From positions 445,356 to 509,355 of the forward strand of contig NZ_KZ119600.1 in the NCBI RefSeq assembly GCF_002153425.1: a DNA stretch of 64,000 bases, read 5' to 3'. This document shows positions 36,207 through 46,388 of this stretch, piece after piece. The notes below the pieces were generated by a model. That model did not search any database, was not told the origin of the DNA, and saw nothing but the letters and a program-made list of their open reading frames with translations. A program made the position numbers and the translations under genes. The stretch comes from Litchfieldia alkalitelluris (GTDB taxonomy: Bacteria; Bacillota; Bacilli; Bacillales; Salisediminibacteriaceae). Numbering within the stretch: position 1 is the first letter of the stretch; each line of letters starts with the position of its first letter.

Positions 36207-36237
36207 AAACCGCCGTCAGTTTAATTGACGGCGGTTT
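36207..36237. terminator. Bidirectional terminator
   Basis: AAACCGCCGTCA and TGACGGCGGTTT form a perfect 12-bp stem with a 7-base loop between the convergent GGDEF and katG genes. T/A tracts flank it on both sides. Confidence 0.88.
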
Positions 36238-36250
36238 CTTGCCATTAATC

Positions 36251-38485
<2,235 letters not shown>

Positions 38486-38523
38486 TCAAAGATTTTTAAT
38501 ATCATATAAATGTGCCTAACAGT

Positions 38524-38538
38524 TTATAAGAATTATAA
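38524..38538. promoter_or_regulatory. PerR box candidate, proximal
   Basis: TTATAAGAATTATAA matches the PerR consensus TTATAATNATTATAA at 13 of its 14 defined positions. It lies 54-68 bases upstream of the katG start. Confidence 0.7.
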
Positions 38539-38551
38539 ACTAGAAGACAAC

Positions 38552-38569
38552 ATTGATAGCACTATCAAT
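38552..38569. promoter_or_regulatory. Perfect palindrome in katG upstream region
   Basis: ATTGATAGCACTATCAAT is a perfect 18-bp palindrome between the two PerR-like boxes. Its core GATAGCACTATC recurs as the near-complement TATAGTGCTATC at 38715-38726, closer to the divergent GGDEF gene. A second regulator may bind both. Confidence 0.45.
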
Positions 38570-38580
38570 AATTATTATAA
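38566..38580. promoter_or_regulatory. PerR box candidate, distal
   Basis: On the minus strand TTATAATAATTATTG matches TTATAATNATTATAA except for the last two bases. It lies 96-110 bases upstream of katG and overlaps the palindrome at 38552-38569. Confidence 0.6.
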
Positions 38581-38843
38581 TAAACCCTCCTTTGAATAAT
38601 CAAAGAAAAAGACTTGTCTAAACAAATAAATTTTAGAGGAAAAGTCACAAAGTGTTCATTTATAGTATATTGCTAAGTGAGAAAATTAGAAGTTCTGTTG
38701 AGAAAATGATTTGTTATAGTGCTATCCTATGTAATTTACTATTCTAGGAAAAAGGGGGAAATTTTTTACGTAATTTGGTAGATTATTCTACTTTATACTT
38801 TATAATAAAAGGGAAAAGTAAATCAAGACAGGATGTGTAGAAG

Positions 38844-39917
38844 ATGAGAACTTTACTACGGAATGCTTACCAGTCAGACCATGCACTAGAAATTATTTTT
38901 TCATCATTGCGATGGTTCTTCTTAGTTTTAGCTATTAGTGTCTTCTACGTTCAATATAGAGAAAGTCCAGATACTTTCCTTCTATATTTATTTTTGGCAT
39001 TGGTCATCTTCGGTTTTATATATATGGGAGTTTCAGATTATTATTTACATAGATCACCTGAAGGGTCACGTATGTATACGTATATGACAAAAGGTGGTCC
39101 ATTCTTTGATTTCATCGCTTTTTCTGCACTTGTACCTTTAACAGGGGGGATTGATAGCCCCCTCATACCTTTAGCGTACTTAATTATTTTACATGTTGCA
39201 GTATATTGGAAATTCATAGGTGGTATGCTTTCAGCTTGTCTATTTATTTTGCTATATTCTATTATTTTTTTCATTCAAATAGATGGGCTTGGAATGAGTA
39301 ATCTTATTAATTATGCATCACAAGTAGTCTTTTTGTTTTTAATGGGTTGCTTAGGTGGGATTATCGTTTCAAGGGAAAGGAAGCATCATTCTGAAAAAAA
39401 TTTGTTAGTGGAAACAGCAAATAGGGATTACATTACAAATCTATTAAATCATCGCTCTTTTCAGGAACACTTGCGAAACGATTTAGAAAAAGAGGCGTCC
39501 TTTTATCTTACCCTTGCTGATATAGATAAGTTCAAACTAATTAATGATCAATATGGTCATGTAACAGGAGATAAAGTTTTACGGAAGATTGGAGTGATCA
39601 TGAACGCCATTGTTACTGAAAAACAAGGGAAAGTATTTAGGTACGGTGGAGAGGAATTTGCAATCATCCTTTATAGTGACGATCATGATGAGGTAAATAA
39701 GCTATTAATGGAGATAAAGGAGACTGTTGCTAACCATGTTTTCACTTATGAAGGGGAAGCTTTCTCATTAACCATGAGCTTCGGGAGCAGTCAACAAAAC
39801 GGTGAGAAGCCAGACCGATTGGTTGATAAGGTGGACAAATTACTCTATGAAGCAAAAAGTCGGGGAAGGGATCAGATTGTGTATCCTGAGGAGACTGTAG
39901 AGACGGCTTTGGTTTAG
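38844..39917 (+). CDS. GGDEF diguanylate cyclase with membrane sensor
   Basis: A 357-aa protein with about six transmembrane helices (residues 20-175) and a cytoplasmic GGDEF domain. The domain opens DYITNLLNHRSFQEHL, carries DIDKFKLINDQYGHVTGD, and has GGEEF at residues 268-272, so catalytic activity is expected. No RxxD inhibitory site precedes the motif. The membrane part has no separate ligand domain, so the signal is probably sensed in the membrane. AGGATGTG precedes ATG 38844. TTTATACTTTATAATAAAAG upstream includes a TATAAT -10. It is divergent from katG. Confidence 0.9.
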   Translation: MRTLLRNAYQSDHALEIIFSSLRWFFLVLAISVFYVQYRESPDTFLLYLFLALVIFGFIYMGVSDYYLHRSPEGSRMYTYMTKGGPFFDFIAFSALVPLTGGIDSPLIPLAYLIILHVAVYWKFIGGMLSACLFILLYSIIFFIQIDGLGMSNLINYASQVVFLFLMGCLGGIIVSRERKHHSEKNLLVETANRDYITNLLNHRSFQEHLRNDLEKEASFYLTLADIDKFKLINDQYGHVTGDKVLRKIGVIMNAIVTEKQGKVFRYGGEEFAIILYSDDHDEVNKLLMEIKETVANHVFTYEGEAFSLTMSFGSSQQNGEKPDRLVDKVDKLLYEAKSRGRDQIVYPEETVETALV

Positions 39918-40010
39918 GTGGAGATGCTAATCAGTGCTCGTTTTGAGGTAATAAACAACTATAATTATTCTATCCCTTGTTGATACACTGTGGAAATGAG
40001 TTAATAAGTG

Positions 40011-40022
40011 TATCGGCCGATA
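40011..40022. repeat. 12-bp perfect palindrome
   Basis: TATCGGCCGATA is a perfect palindrome in the gap after the GGDEF gene. GATACAC (39982-39988) and GTGTATC (40008-40014) also form a wider inverted repeat overlapping it. Confidence 0.5.
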
Positions 40023-40071
40023 ATTCTTTTGGAAAGGGGACAGGGATTAAAATGATCCAGTACAGTGAGGT

Positions 40072-40128
40072 GGTTTCCGTTTAGGCGGAAACCCATCAAA
40101 AGGTGGGGCCGCGGATTCTCGTGGTCCC
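40072..40128 (+). other. Two adjacent strong hairpins, possible structured RNA leader
   Basis: GGTTTCCG pairs perfectly with CGGAAACC (40072-40093). Twelve bases later GGGGCCGCG pairs with CGTGGTCCC (40105-40128), using two G-U pairs that exist only in plus-strand RNA. They lie 170 bases upstream of the CD3324-like gene, with no T run after them. They do not match a riboswitch class I know. A 60-codon open frame at 40151-40333 in between lacks a ribosome binding site. Confidence 0.45.
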
Positions 40129-40295
40129 ATTTATAATTTTCTGACTTTTTATGGATAATGATATTAATTTAATATATGATAGACTTGCGTACATTTTAGG
40201 AAAAGAACAAATAAAGCAAGTGAAAGGGGTGTTTTTGATGGACAATTTAAAAAGTTGTGGGTACGTATGGCTTACATTTTTAAAGGAGGACGTCA

Positions 40296-40592
40296 ATGCA
40301 ATACAAAAATGGAAAAGAGGTAATTCCCCATAGCTTGCTAGCTGAATTGCAAAAGTATATTCAAGGTGAACTTGTGTATATCCCTAAGCAAGCTAATCAG
40401 CGAGTTGGCTGGGGAGAAAGCAATGGATCTCGCCGAATTATAAAAGAAAGAAATGAAGAGATTTACCGATTATACAAGGACGGTTGCTCTTTACAAGAGC
40501 TAGAGCAGAAATACTGCTTATCCGCAGATAGTATTCGGAAGATTATATATAAGATGCGTTCTAGTTACGAGAAGCGCGATCATGATTATTAA
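40296..40592 (+). CDS. CD3324-family / Mor-like DNA-binding protein
   Basis: A 98-aa protein of the CD3324 type, related to the Mor transcription activator group of phages. The N-terminus QYKNGKEVIPHSLLAELQKYIQGELVYIPK is characteristic, and the C-terminal half has a helix-turn-helix, IYRLYKDGCSLQELEQKYCLSADSIRKII. It is probably a small transcription regulator of unknown target. ATG 40296 has AAAGGAGGACG upstream. The leader contains two strong hairpins. A long perfect terminator follows. Confidence 0.85.
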   Translation: MQYKNGKEVIPHSLLAELQKYIQGELVYIPKQANQRVGWGESNGSRRIIKERNEEIYRLYKDGCSLQELEQKYCLSADSIRKIIYKMRSSYEKRDHDY

Positions 40593-40599
40593 TATAAGG

Positions 40600-40655
40600 A
40601 AGAATCGAACAACCAATTAGGTATTTAAACTAGTTGGTTGTTTGATTCTTTTATA
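40600..40655 (+). terminator. Terminator after CD3324-like gene
   Basis: AAGAATCGAACAACCAA pairs with TTGGTTGTTTGATTCTT (17 bp, one mismatch), followed by TTTA. The length of the stem is unusual and it is symmetric enough to act both ways. Confidence 0.85.
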
Positions 40656-40794
40656 TGGTGAACACGGTTAGAAACTAATAAAAAAGTACATATGTGTTTA
40701 TGGAGCACCACCATTGGACGTCCTTAGTAAACCGTGTTAATGTGATTGTGGAATAAATAGGTTAGATAAAATTTCCTTAAGGGGTGGTCAGTCT

Positions 40795-41325
40795 TTGGAA
40801 ATCTGGGATATATATGATAAAGATAGGAACTTAACTGGAAAAACGATGATACGTGGTGGTTCCTTTGATAAGGGAGCATACCACTTGGTAGTGCACGTTT
40901 GTATTTTTAACCAAAAAGGTCAGATGTTAATCCAACAAAGGCAGCCTTTCAAGGAAGGTTGGTCTAATATGTGGGATCTTACTGTTGGGGGAAGTGCCGT
41001 TGCGGGAGACTCTAGTCAGCAAGCGGCAGAACGTGAAGTACTCGAGGAAATTGGGTATGAAATAAATCTGCAAGGGGTAAGACCGTCCTTAACGATTAAC
41101 TTCGACAATGGATTTGATGATTATTATTTAGTTGAGGAAGACGTGGATACGAGCAAGTTGGTGCTTCAGCCAGAAGAAGTCCAGGGCGTAAAATGGGCGA
41201 CTAAGGACGAGATTATGGCAATGATCGATGAGGAAGCATTCATACCATATCATAAAAGTTTAATTGAGTTGCTGTTTGATAGTCGGAAGTATATGGGGAA
41301 TCTTAAGCAGGACCAAGATTCCTAA
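40795..41325 (+). CDS. Nudix hydrolase
   Basis: A 176-aa Nudix protein. The Nudix helix reads GGSAVAGDSSQQAAEREVLEEIGYE (given here in parts: GGSAVAGDSSQQ, then REVLEEIG), so the first Glu of the classic GX5EX7REUXEEXGU is Asp. The opening WDIYDKDRNLTGKTMIRG is typical of the group related to isopentenyl diphosphate isomerase, which mostly act on nucleoside or isoprenoid diphosphates. The substrate is unknown. TTG 40795 has AAGGGGTGG upstream. It stands alone. Confidence 0.87.
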   Translation: MEIWDIYDKDRNLTGKTMIRGGSFDKGAYHLVVHVCIFNQKGQMLIQQRQPFKEGWSNMWDLTVGGSAVAGDSSQQAAEREVLEEIGYEINLQGVRPSLTINFDNGFDDYYLVEEDVDTSKLVLQPEEVQGVKWATKDEIMAMIDEEAFIPYHKSLIELLFDSRKYMGNLKQDQDS

Positions 41326-41391
41326 ATTGTTCTTGAATATGCCAATCGTTGTTAGGTGGTTTTTGGTGAATAGATCTTAAAATGGTATGAA

Positions 41392-41459
41392 GGGACCTGG
41401 TCCCGCACAAATTTATGAACTTTATTGTGATGTTCACAGAAAGTTGCGGGACCAGGTCC
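41392..41459. repeat. 68-bp palindromic dispersed element, copy 2
   Basis: GGGACCTGGTCCCGCA at the left is answered by GCGGGACCAGGTCC at the right, with an inner inverted pair TGAAC / GTTCA. It is closely related to 48536-48603 and shares the core of 18404-18436. It abuts the 5' side of a decayed gene. It could fold into a cruciform and may be a nonautonomous mobile element. Confidence 0.85.
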
Positions 41460-41467
41460 GTGACAAA

Positions 41468-41647
41468 AGTGGTTTGACATTTTCTGGTTCAAAGTATAAA
41501 GTGAACTTAACGAAAGACGGAAAGGGTGAACCGACGACAATGAAGTACTAATCCTATTTTTCAAAGATCGTGAATGGAAAAGATATGTTAATTAGCAGTT
41601 TTGATGCTGCTTATTTGACGTACCTTCATTCGGATTCTTCAGAATAG
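41468..41647 (+). pseudogene. Decayed gene remnant interrupted by a stop
   Basis: One frame reads SGLTFSGSKYKVNLTKDGKG ... TTMKY, stop (41549), then SYFSKIVNGKDMLISSFDAA ... LHSDSSE, stop (41645). Composition is protein-like on both sides of the internal TAA and no start is present. The 68-bp palindromic element lies at its 5' edge. The original product is not recognised. Confidence 0.5.
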
Positions 41648-41692
41648 GATTGTATTTCTATAGTTGAACGGAACAAACAAAGGAGTTTTTCT

Positions 41693-41737
41693 ATACTTCT
41701 TTTTGTCGTCCACCTATTTGTATGCCTCCTATTCTGA
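41693..41737 (+). CDS. Candidate leader peptide of ABC-F gene
   Basis: A ribosome binding site AAAGGAG (41679-41685) is followed at 7 bases by ATA and 13 further codons, giving a hydrophobic peptide (LLFVVHLFVCLLF) that ends inside the left arm of the terminator hairpin. This geometry is that of ribosome-mediated attenuation. The ATA start is not canonical, so the peptide is a hypothesis. Confidence 0.35.
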   Translation: MLLFVVHLFVCLLF

Positions 41738-41758
41738 ATGAGATAGGGGCATTTTTTT
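41722..41758 (+). terminator. Attenuator-like terminator upstream of ABC-F gene
   Basis: ATGCC-CCTAT pairs with ATAGG-GGCAT, followed by TTTTTTT, ending about 30 bases before the ABC-F start. CCCTG (41761-41765) and CAGGG (41776-41780) may additionally mask the ribosome binding site. Antibiotic-resistance ABC-F genes such as vmlR are known to have attenuators in this place. Confidence 0.7.
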
Positions 41759-41789
41759 GTCCCTGAAAATATGAACAGGGGATGATCTA

Positions 41790-43385
41790 ATGGTTTTACT
41801 TGAAGCATTTCAGCTAAAACAATTTGTGAAGGACCGTATGCTTTTTGATATACCAGAATTACTTATTCATAAAGGTGATCGGATTGGATTAGTGGGAGCA
41901 AATGGAAGTGGAAAAACCACTTTGTTGAACATTTTAGCTGGCAAATTAACGCCTGAAAAAGGCAGTGTCACACCTCATGTCCAGATAGAGCTACTACCTC
42001 AGTTGAAGAGAACCGATTCGACGAAAAGTGGTGGGGAAGTAACACAGGAATATATTAACCAGGCATTTATTAACGATCGAGGAATATTGTTTGCGGACGA
42101 ACCTACGACACACCTTGATACAGAGCATATGGAATGGTTAGAAAAGAAGCTGGACCAATGGCAGGGAGCATACGTGATTGTTTCCCATGATCGAGCATTT
42201 CTTGATGCAACTATTAAAACGATTTGGGAAATGGCTGATGAAAAAATAAAGTTTTATAAAGGGAACTACACTGATTTTTTGGAACAAAAAGAGCGGGAAA
42301 TCAATCATCAAAAAGCAGAGTATGAAAAATATGAATCAAAGAAAAAGCAACTGGAGGACGCTTTAAAATTAAAGGAGCAAAAGGCAGAGAAAGCAACTAA
42401 AAAACCGAAGAAAGTAAGTAAATCGGAAGCGAGAATAACTGGTGCAAAACCTTATTTCGCGAAAAAACAAAAAAAGCTCCAAAAGACAGGAAAAGCCATA
42501 GAAAAAAGGCTAGAACAATTAGAAAAAGTGGAGAAGGTGAAAGAGGGACCCTCAGTAAAAATGGCCGTTCCTAATCAGGAGTTAATTAAAAACCGAATAA
42601 TACTTCGGGTGGAAAAAGTGGAAGGGAAAATTGGGAATGGGAAACGGAACCTTTGGAACAAAACAAGCTTCTATGTTCGTGGAGGAGATAAGCTTGCTAT
42701 TATTGGCCCTAATGGCAGTGGAAAAACTACCTTATTAAAGAAAATACTGAACCAAGATGAACCTGGTATCACGATTTCTCCTTCAGTAAAAATCGGCTAT
42801 TTCAGTCAGAACTTATCCATTTTAGATGTGGAAAAAACAATCTTAGAGAATGTCAGTTCCACCTCCAAACAAGAAGAATCTTTCATTCGTACAGTTCTGG
42901 CTCGACTTCATTTTTTCCGAGAAGATGTTTATAAGTTGGTTGGAACGTTGAGTGGTGGGGAGCGGGTAAAGGGAGCTCTAGCAAAAGTATTTGTCAGCGA
43001 TATAAATATGCTTATATTGGATGAGCCAACAAATTACCTGGATATACAAGCTGCGAGCGCATTGGAATCGTTGTTAAAGGAATATGAAGGGACGTTATTG
43101 TTCGTTTCCCATGATCGCAGGCTAATAGAAAGTATCGCGACACGAGTTTTAACAATTAATGATGGTAAGATAGAAGTGTTTGAAGGGACGTATCACGATT
43201 ATAAAAATAAGCCGGTGGAGACTAGAACACGAGATTCGAAGGAAGACGAGCTTCTTGTCATACAGACGAAAATCTCAGATGTGTTAAGTCGCCTTAGCCT
43301 AGAACCATCGGAAGAATTAGAAAATGAATTTCAGTCACTGTTGAAGGCGAAAAAAGCTCTAACGGATGGGGACAGTTCTCAATAG
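41790..43385 (+). CDS. ABC-F ribosomal protection protein
   Basis: A 531-aa cytoplasmic protein with two ABC ATPase domains and no membrane part. Walker A motifs are GANGSGKTT (about residue 33) and GPNGSGKTT (about 309); the second signature is LSGGERVKGAL, and Walker B regions are FADEPTTHLD and ILDEPTNYLD. A Lys/Glu-rich linker of about 100 residues joins the domains, the segment that in Vga, Msr and VmlR reaches into the ribosome to displace antibiotics. The first domain is shortened (SGGEVTQEYINQAF). The attenuator-like leader supports an antibiotic-inducible role. GGGGATGATC precedes the ATG. Confidence 0.9.
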   Translation: MVLLEAFQLKQFVKDRMLFDIPELLIHKGDRIGLVGANGSGKTTLLNILAGKLTPEKGSVTPHVQIELLPQLKRTDSTKSGGEVTQEYINQAFINDRGILFADEPTTHLDTEHMEWLEKKLDQWQGAYVIVSHDRAFLDATIKTIWEMADEKIKFYKGNYTDFLEQKEREINHQKAEYEKYESKKKQLEDALKLKEQKAEKATKKPKKVSKSEARITGAKPYFAKKQKKLQKTGKAIEKRLEQLEKVEKVKEGPSVKMAVPNQELIKNRIILRVEKVEGKIGNGKRNLWNKTSFYVRGGDKLAIIGPNGSGKTTLLKKILNQDEPGITISPSVKIGYFSQNLSILDVEKTILENVSSTSKQEESFIRTVLARLHFFREDVYKLVGTLSGGERVKGALAKVFVSDINMLILDEPTNYLDIQAASALESLLKEYEGTLLFVSHDRRLIESIATRVLTINDGKIEVFEGTYHDYKNKPVETRTRDSKEDELLVIQTKISDVLSRLSLEPSEELENEFQSLLKAKKALTDGDSSQ

Positions 43386-43454
43386 CCAAATGGTATAACA
43401 AAATAAATTGGGGGGACGCCAAATGAGGTCGTCCCCATAAATTTTTTACATAAC

Positions 43455-43481
43455 TGCAACTTTTTAAAACAGTCATACGTG
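43455..43481 (+). promoter_or_regulatory. ECF sigma autoregulatory promoter candidate
   Basis: TGCAAC, followed by TTTTT, and CGTG 17 bases later resemble the ECF consensus TGAAAC-N16/17-CGTC recognised by SigM, SigX and SigW. It lies 25 bases upstream of the sigma factor gene, where autoregulation is expected. Confidence 0.6.
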
Positions 43482-43506
43482 GTTACAGTGAAAGGGGGAG
43501 AGGCCT

Positions 43507-44025
43507 TTGGAGATCGATGATATGTATCAGCTGTATGTAAATGATTTATATAGATACCTGTATTCCCTTTCCAAGGATCATTATGTGGCGGAAGATCTTG
43601 TTCATGAGACGTTTTATCGTGCCTTTCTCCACATGGATGAAGCACATGTGAATATAAAAGCTTGGCTGTTCAAGGTTGCGTATCATGCATTTATAGATTT
43701 TATTCGGAAAAATAAGAGGATGATTATTAGTGATCAAGTTACGGACGGCCAAATCCATGAAAAGGCCGAACCTATTGAAAATTCTCCTGAAAGCCAGTTG
43801 CTTGAAAAAGAAAGCTTTCAATTATTACTAAATGACATTCATTCCTTAAGAGAAAATCAGAAAAATGCTTTGTTACTCTGTGATTTTCATAAACTCACGA
43901 ACCAAGAAGCTGCAGAAGTACTAGATATCAATATTAATACTTTAAAAAGCCACTTACTGCGTGGAAGGGAAAAGATGGTTGAAAAAATACGGAAACGGAG
44001 GGAAAAGGATGAAAGAGAACGATAA
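43507..44025 (+). CDS. sigM: ECF sigma factor, SigM-like
   Basis: A 172-aa extracytoplasmic-function sigma factor. Region 2 is YLYSLSKDHYVAEDLVHETF followed by AFIDFIRKNKR; region 4 is LRENQKNALLLCDFHKLTNQEAAEVLDININTLKSHLLRGR. The N-terminus IDDMYQLYVNDLYRYL is very like B. subtilis SigM, which responds to cell-wall stress, and the two genes that follow match the YhdL-YhdK arrangement. TTG 43507 has AAGGGGGAG upstream. Its stop overlaps the anti-sigma gene, so the two are translationally coupled. Confidence 0.85.
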   Translation: MEIDDMYQLYVNDLYRYLYSLSKDHYVAEDLVHETFYRAFLHMDEAHVNIKAWLFKVAYHAFIDFIRKNKRMIISDQVTDGQIHEKAEPIENSPESQLLEKESFQLLLNDIHSLRENQKNALLLCDFHKLTNQEAAEVLDININTLKSHLLRGREKMVEKIRKRREKDERER

Positions 44026-45046
44026 TGATAAAAGGTTGAATAAGGAAGAAGAGGATTATCAGTCTATTTTAAAGGAATCGATTGAGGAATTTGAAGAGAC
44101 GTATAAGCCTTCAGATGAAGTACAAAAGACCATTATTCGAAAGGGAAAAAATCAAGCACTCCTTACTACTATTTTTATCAGTTTAGCGGTCCTTTTGCTT
44201 ATTATTCCAGTGATGACTTTATTAACGTATATCTACTATGGTGGTATTAATGGGAAAGCGAATACAGAAATTGAAGTGGCAGCAAACCTTATTTATGTTA
44301 CAGAACCAAATATGCATCTTGAAAAAATGAGAATTGAAGATGATATTGGATTTTTCTCCATGAGCATTCATTTTGATGTTTTTAAAAGAATAGGAATGGA
44401 AGATTATCGGGTTGGAGATTATGACATAGATTATTTCCTTGATCGTCCAAGTTTTCCACAGAGGAATTTATTGCTGGAACGCCCGCCAGAAAACATCCCG
44501 CAACCAGAAACGGAATTCTTGTTTCACCCAGACGCCTATGTACCTTATGATCGGGGAGGGGAATGGAACATATTAGAGGGACTGCCAGATGGAACGGTGT
44601 CTGAGGTGTATGTTTCATTTACTGAAATGATGGAACCAGATGAAGTGAAGCGCATGTTTGGTCGAGATGTGGAAGTCAGATGGCTTGCAGTAAATTCAGG
44701 ACAAGAGGGCAGGCAAAGGGATATTAACGGCTTACCCATAACGCCACTTGGTTATCCGGCGCAAATTGATAGAACCACTTGGTCACCATTTAATGGGCGT
44801 AGTAAAAACGAAGATGTATTTATTGAAATTCTAGAATTGCTGCATGAAAATGAGGAATCTGCAACTGTACTTGCTCGTGCGAAATCCCTTGCCCTAGAGG
44901 AGAGGTTGTCTTTCATTAAGGAAAACGGCATTGAGGTGTACGGTGCCGTCATTACAGGGCCAACTCCTGAATTACGTGAGGTGCAAGACATTGATGAGGT
45001 GAGAGCAATTAAAGTAGGGGAAGTGAAGCTATGGAACTGGAAATGA
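44009..45046 (+). CDS. Anti-sigma factor, YhdL-like
   Basis: A 345-aa protein with a cytoplasmic N-terminal part (about 50 residues, DYQSILKESIEEFEETYKPS), one transmembrane helix (LLTTIFISLAVLLLIIPVMTLLTYI, about residues 50-75) and a large outer domain. The layout fits sigma regulator proteins of the YhdL type, which hold SigM at the membrane until wall stress. I chose ATG 44009, which has GGAGGGAAAAGG upstream and overlaps the sigma gene end. A reading from 43961 lies wholly inside the sigma gene. Orthology with YhdL is inferred from gene order and topology. Confidence 0.8.
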   Translation: MKENDNDKRLNKEEEDYQSILKESIEEFEETYKPSDEVQKTIIRKGKNQALLTTIFISLAVLLLIIPVMTLLTYIYYGGINGKANTEIEVAANLIYVTEPNMHLEKMRIEDDIGFFSMSIHFDVFKRIGMEDYRVGDYDIDYFLDRPSFPQRNLLLERPPENIPQPETEFLFHPDAYVPYDRGGEWNILEGLPDGTVSEVYVSFTEMMEPDEVKRMFGRDVEVRWLAVNSGQEGRQRDINGLPITPLGYPAQIDRTTWSPFNGRSKNEDVFIEILELLHENEESATVLARAKSLALEERLSFIKENGIEVYGAVITGPTPELREVQDIDEVRAIKVGEVKLWNWK

Positions 45047-45396
45047 AGAATAGAAGATTAGGCAGTGGTGGATCTGGAAATGGTGCTGGCGGTGGGGTAG
45101 GTGGTTCAGGTTCGAAGAGAAAGTTTACGACTGTGACCGGATTTCTGTCGTTTCTGTTGGCATTAATCGCATTAGCAATAGTCAATATCTCCTTTTTAAC
45201 TGGATTTAATGGAGATGGTGCGTTGTTTAGTTTTTTCTATATTTCATTATTGGGCTTCTTTCTAGGAATCGTAGGGTTGTTTACAAAAAAGAGGTCTCGT
45301 CTATTCGCAATCTGGGGTTTTTTCCTCAATTTGTTTGTGGTTATCTTCCCGTTCTTGATGTTTATCCTGGCATATACCATCAATGCTACGCCTTGA
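45031..45396 (+). CDS. Small membrane protein, YhdK-like position
   Basis: A 121-aa protein with a glycine-rich N-terminus (GSGGSGNGAGGGVGGSGSKR) and three hydrophobic helices (about residues 32-52, 63-85 and 92-117). In B. subtilis the third gene of the sigM operon, yhdK, encodes a small membrane protein that aids YhdL; this gene has the same place and size. Sequence homology is not certain. The ATG at 45031 has AGGGGAAGTG and overlaps the end of the anti-sigma gene by 16 bases. Array B begins 30 bases after the stop. Confidence 0.72.
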   Translation: MELEMKNRRLGSGGSGNGAGGGVGGSGSKRKFTTVTGFLSFLLALIALAIVNISFLTGFNGDGALFSFFYISLLGFFLGIVGLFTKKRSRLFAIWGFFLNLFVVIFPFLMFILAYTINATP

Positions 45397-45424
45397 TGGG
45401 GAGGGGTAATCTAGGGTATCGGTT

Positions 45425-46372
45425 TTGCGACAAAAGAGAAGCTCAGAAGTGTAACTTTGTCGTTAGTCCATCAATCTAACGACAAAATAGAAATTCACAG
45501 AAGCAACTTTGTCGTTAGTTCATCAATCTAACGACAAAACAGAAGCTTAGAGATGCAACTTTGTCGTTAGATGCTCAATCTAACGACAAAACGGAAGTTC
45601 AGAGATGTAACTTTGTCGTTAGTTCATCAATCTAACGACAAAAAAGAAGCTCAAAGAAGCAACTTTGTCGTTAGCTCATCAAACTAACGACAAAACAGAA
45701 GTTCAATGATGTGGATTTGTCGTTAGTCCATCAATCTAACGACAAAACAAAAGCTCAAAGATGTCAATTTGTCGTTAGATGCTCAATCTGGCGACAAAGC
45801 GGAAGCTCAGAGCTGTAACTTTGTCGTTAGTTCATCAATCTAACGACAAAACAGAAGTTCAAAAATGCTAATTTGTCGTTAGTTCATCAAACTAACGACA
45901 AAACAGAAGCTCAAAGATGCAACATTGTCGTTAGATGCTCAATCTAACGACAAAACGGAAGCTCAAAGCTGTACCTTTGTCGTTAGCTGCTCAATCTAAC
46001 GACAAAACGAAGTTCAAAAATGCTAATTTGTCGTTAGGTGCTCAATCTAACGACAAAACAGAAGCTCACAGCTGTAACTATGTCGTTAGTCCATCAATCT
46101 AACGACAAAATAGAAATTCACAGAAGCAACTTTGTCGTTAGTTCATCAATCTAACGACAAAACAAAAGCTTAAAGATGCAACTTTGTCGTTAGTTCATCA
46201 ATCTAACGACAAAACAGAAGCTCAAAGATGCAACATTGTCGTTAACCTCCATATCTAACGACAAAACAAAAGCTCAGAGCTGCAACTTTGTCGTTAGCCC
46301 CCATATCTAACGACAAAACAAAAGCCAATAACAAAAATATGTCGCTAGCCATCAAGCTAGCGACATAACTCC
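45425..46372. repeat. 52-bp tandem array B, 18 hairpin units
   Basis: Eighteen units step by 52 bp (left arms start at 45456, 45508, 45560 and so on; two steps are 51). Each has an 11-bp inverted repeat TTTGTCGTTAG / CTAACGACAAA around a 9-base loop (TTCATCAAT, TCCATCAAT, ATGCTCAAT) and a purine-rich spacer such as ACAGAAGCTCAAAGATGCAAC. The last unit has changed both arms together: GTCGCTAGC / GCTAGCGAC, a compensatory pair change. It fills the space between two convergent genes and has stops in all plus-strand frames. Confidence 0.95.
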
Positions 46373-46388
46373 CATCACTCCCAACTAC

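Noticed and set aside
40151-40333. 60-codon plus-strand frame before the CD3324-like gene
   Set aside because: It has no ribosome binding site and overlaps the well-supported start of the next gene in another frame.
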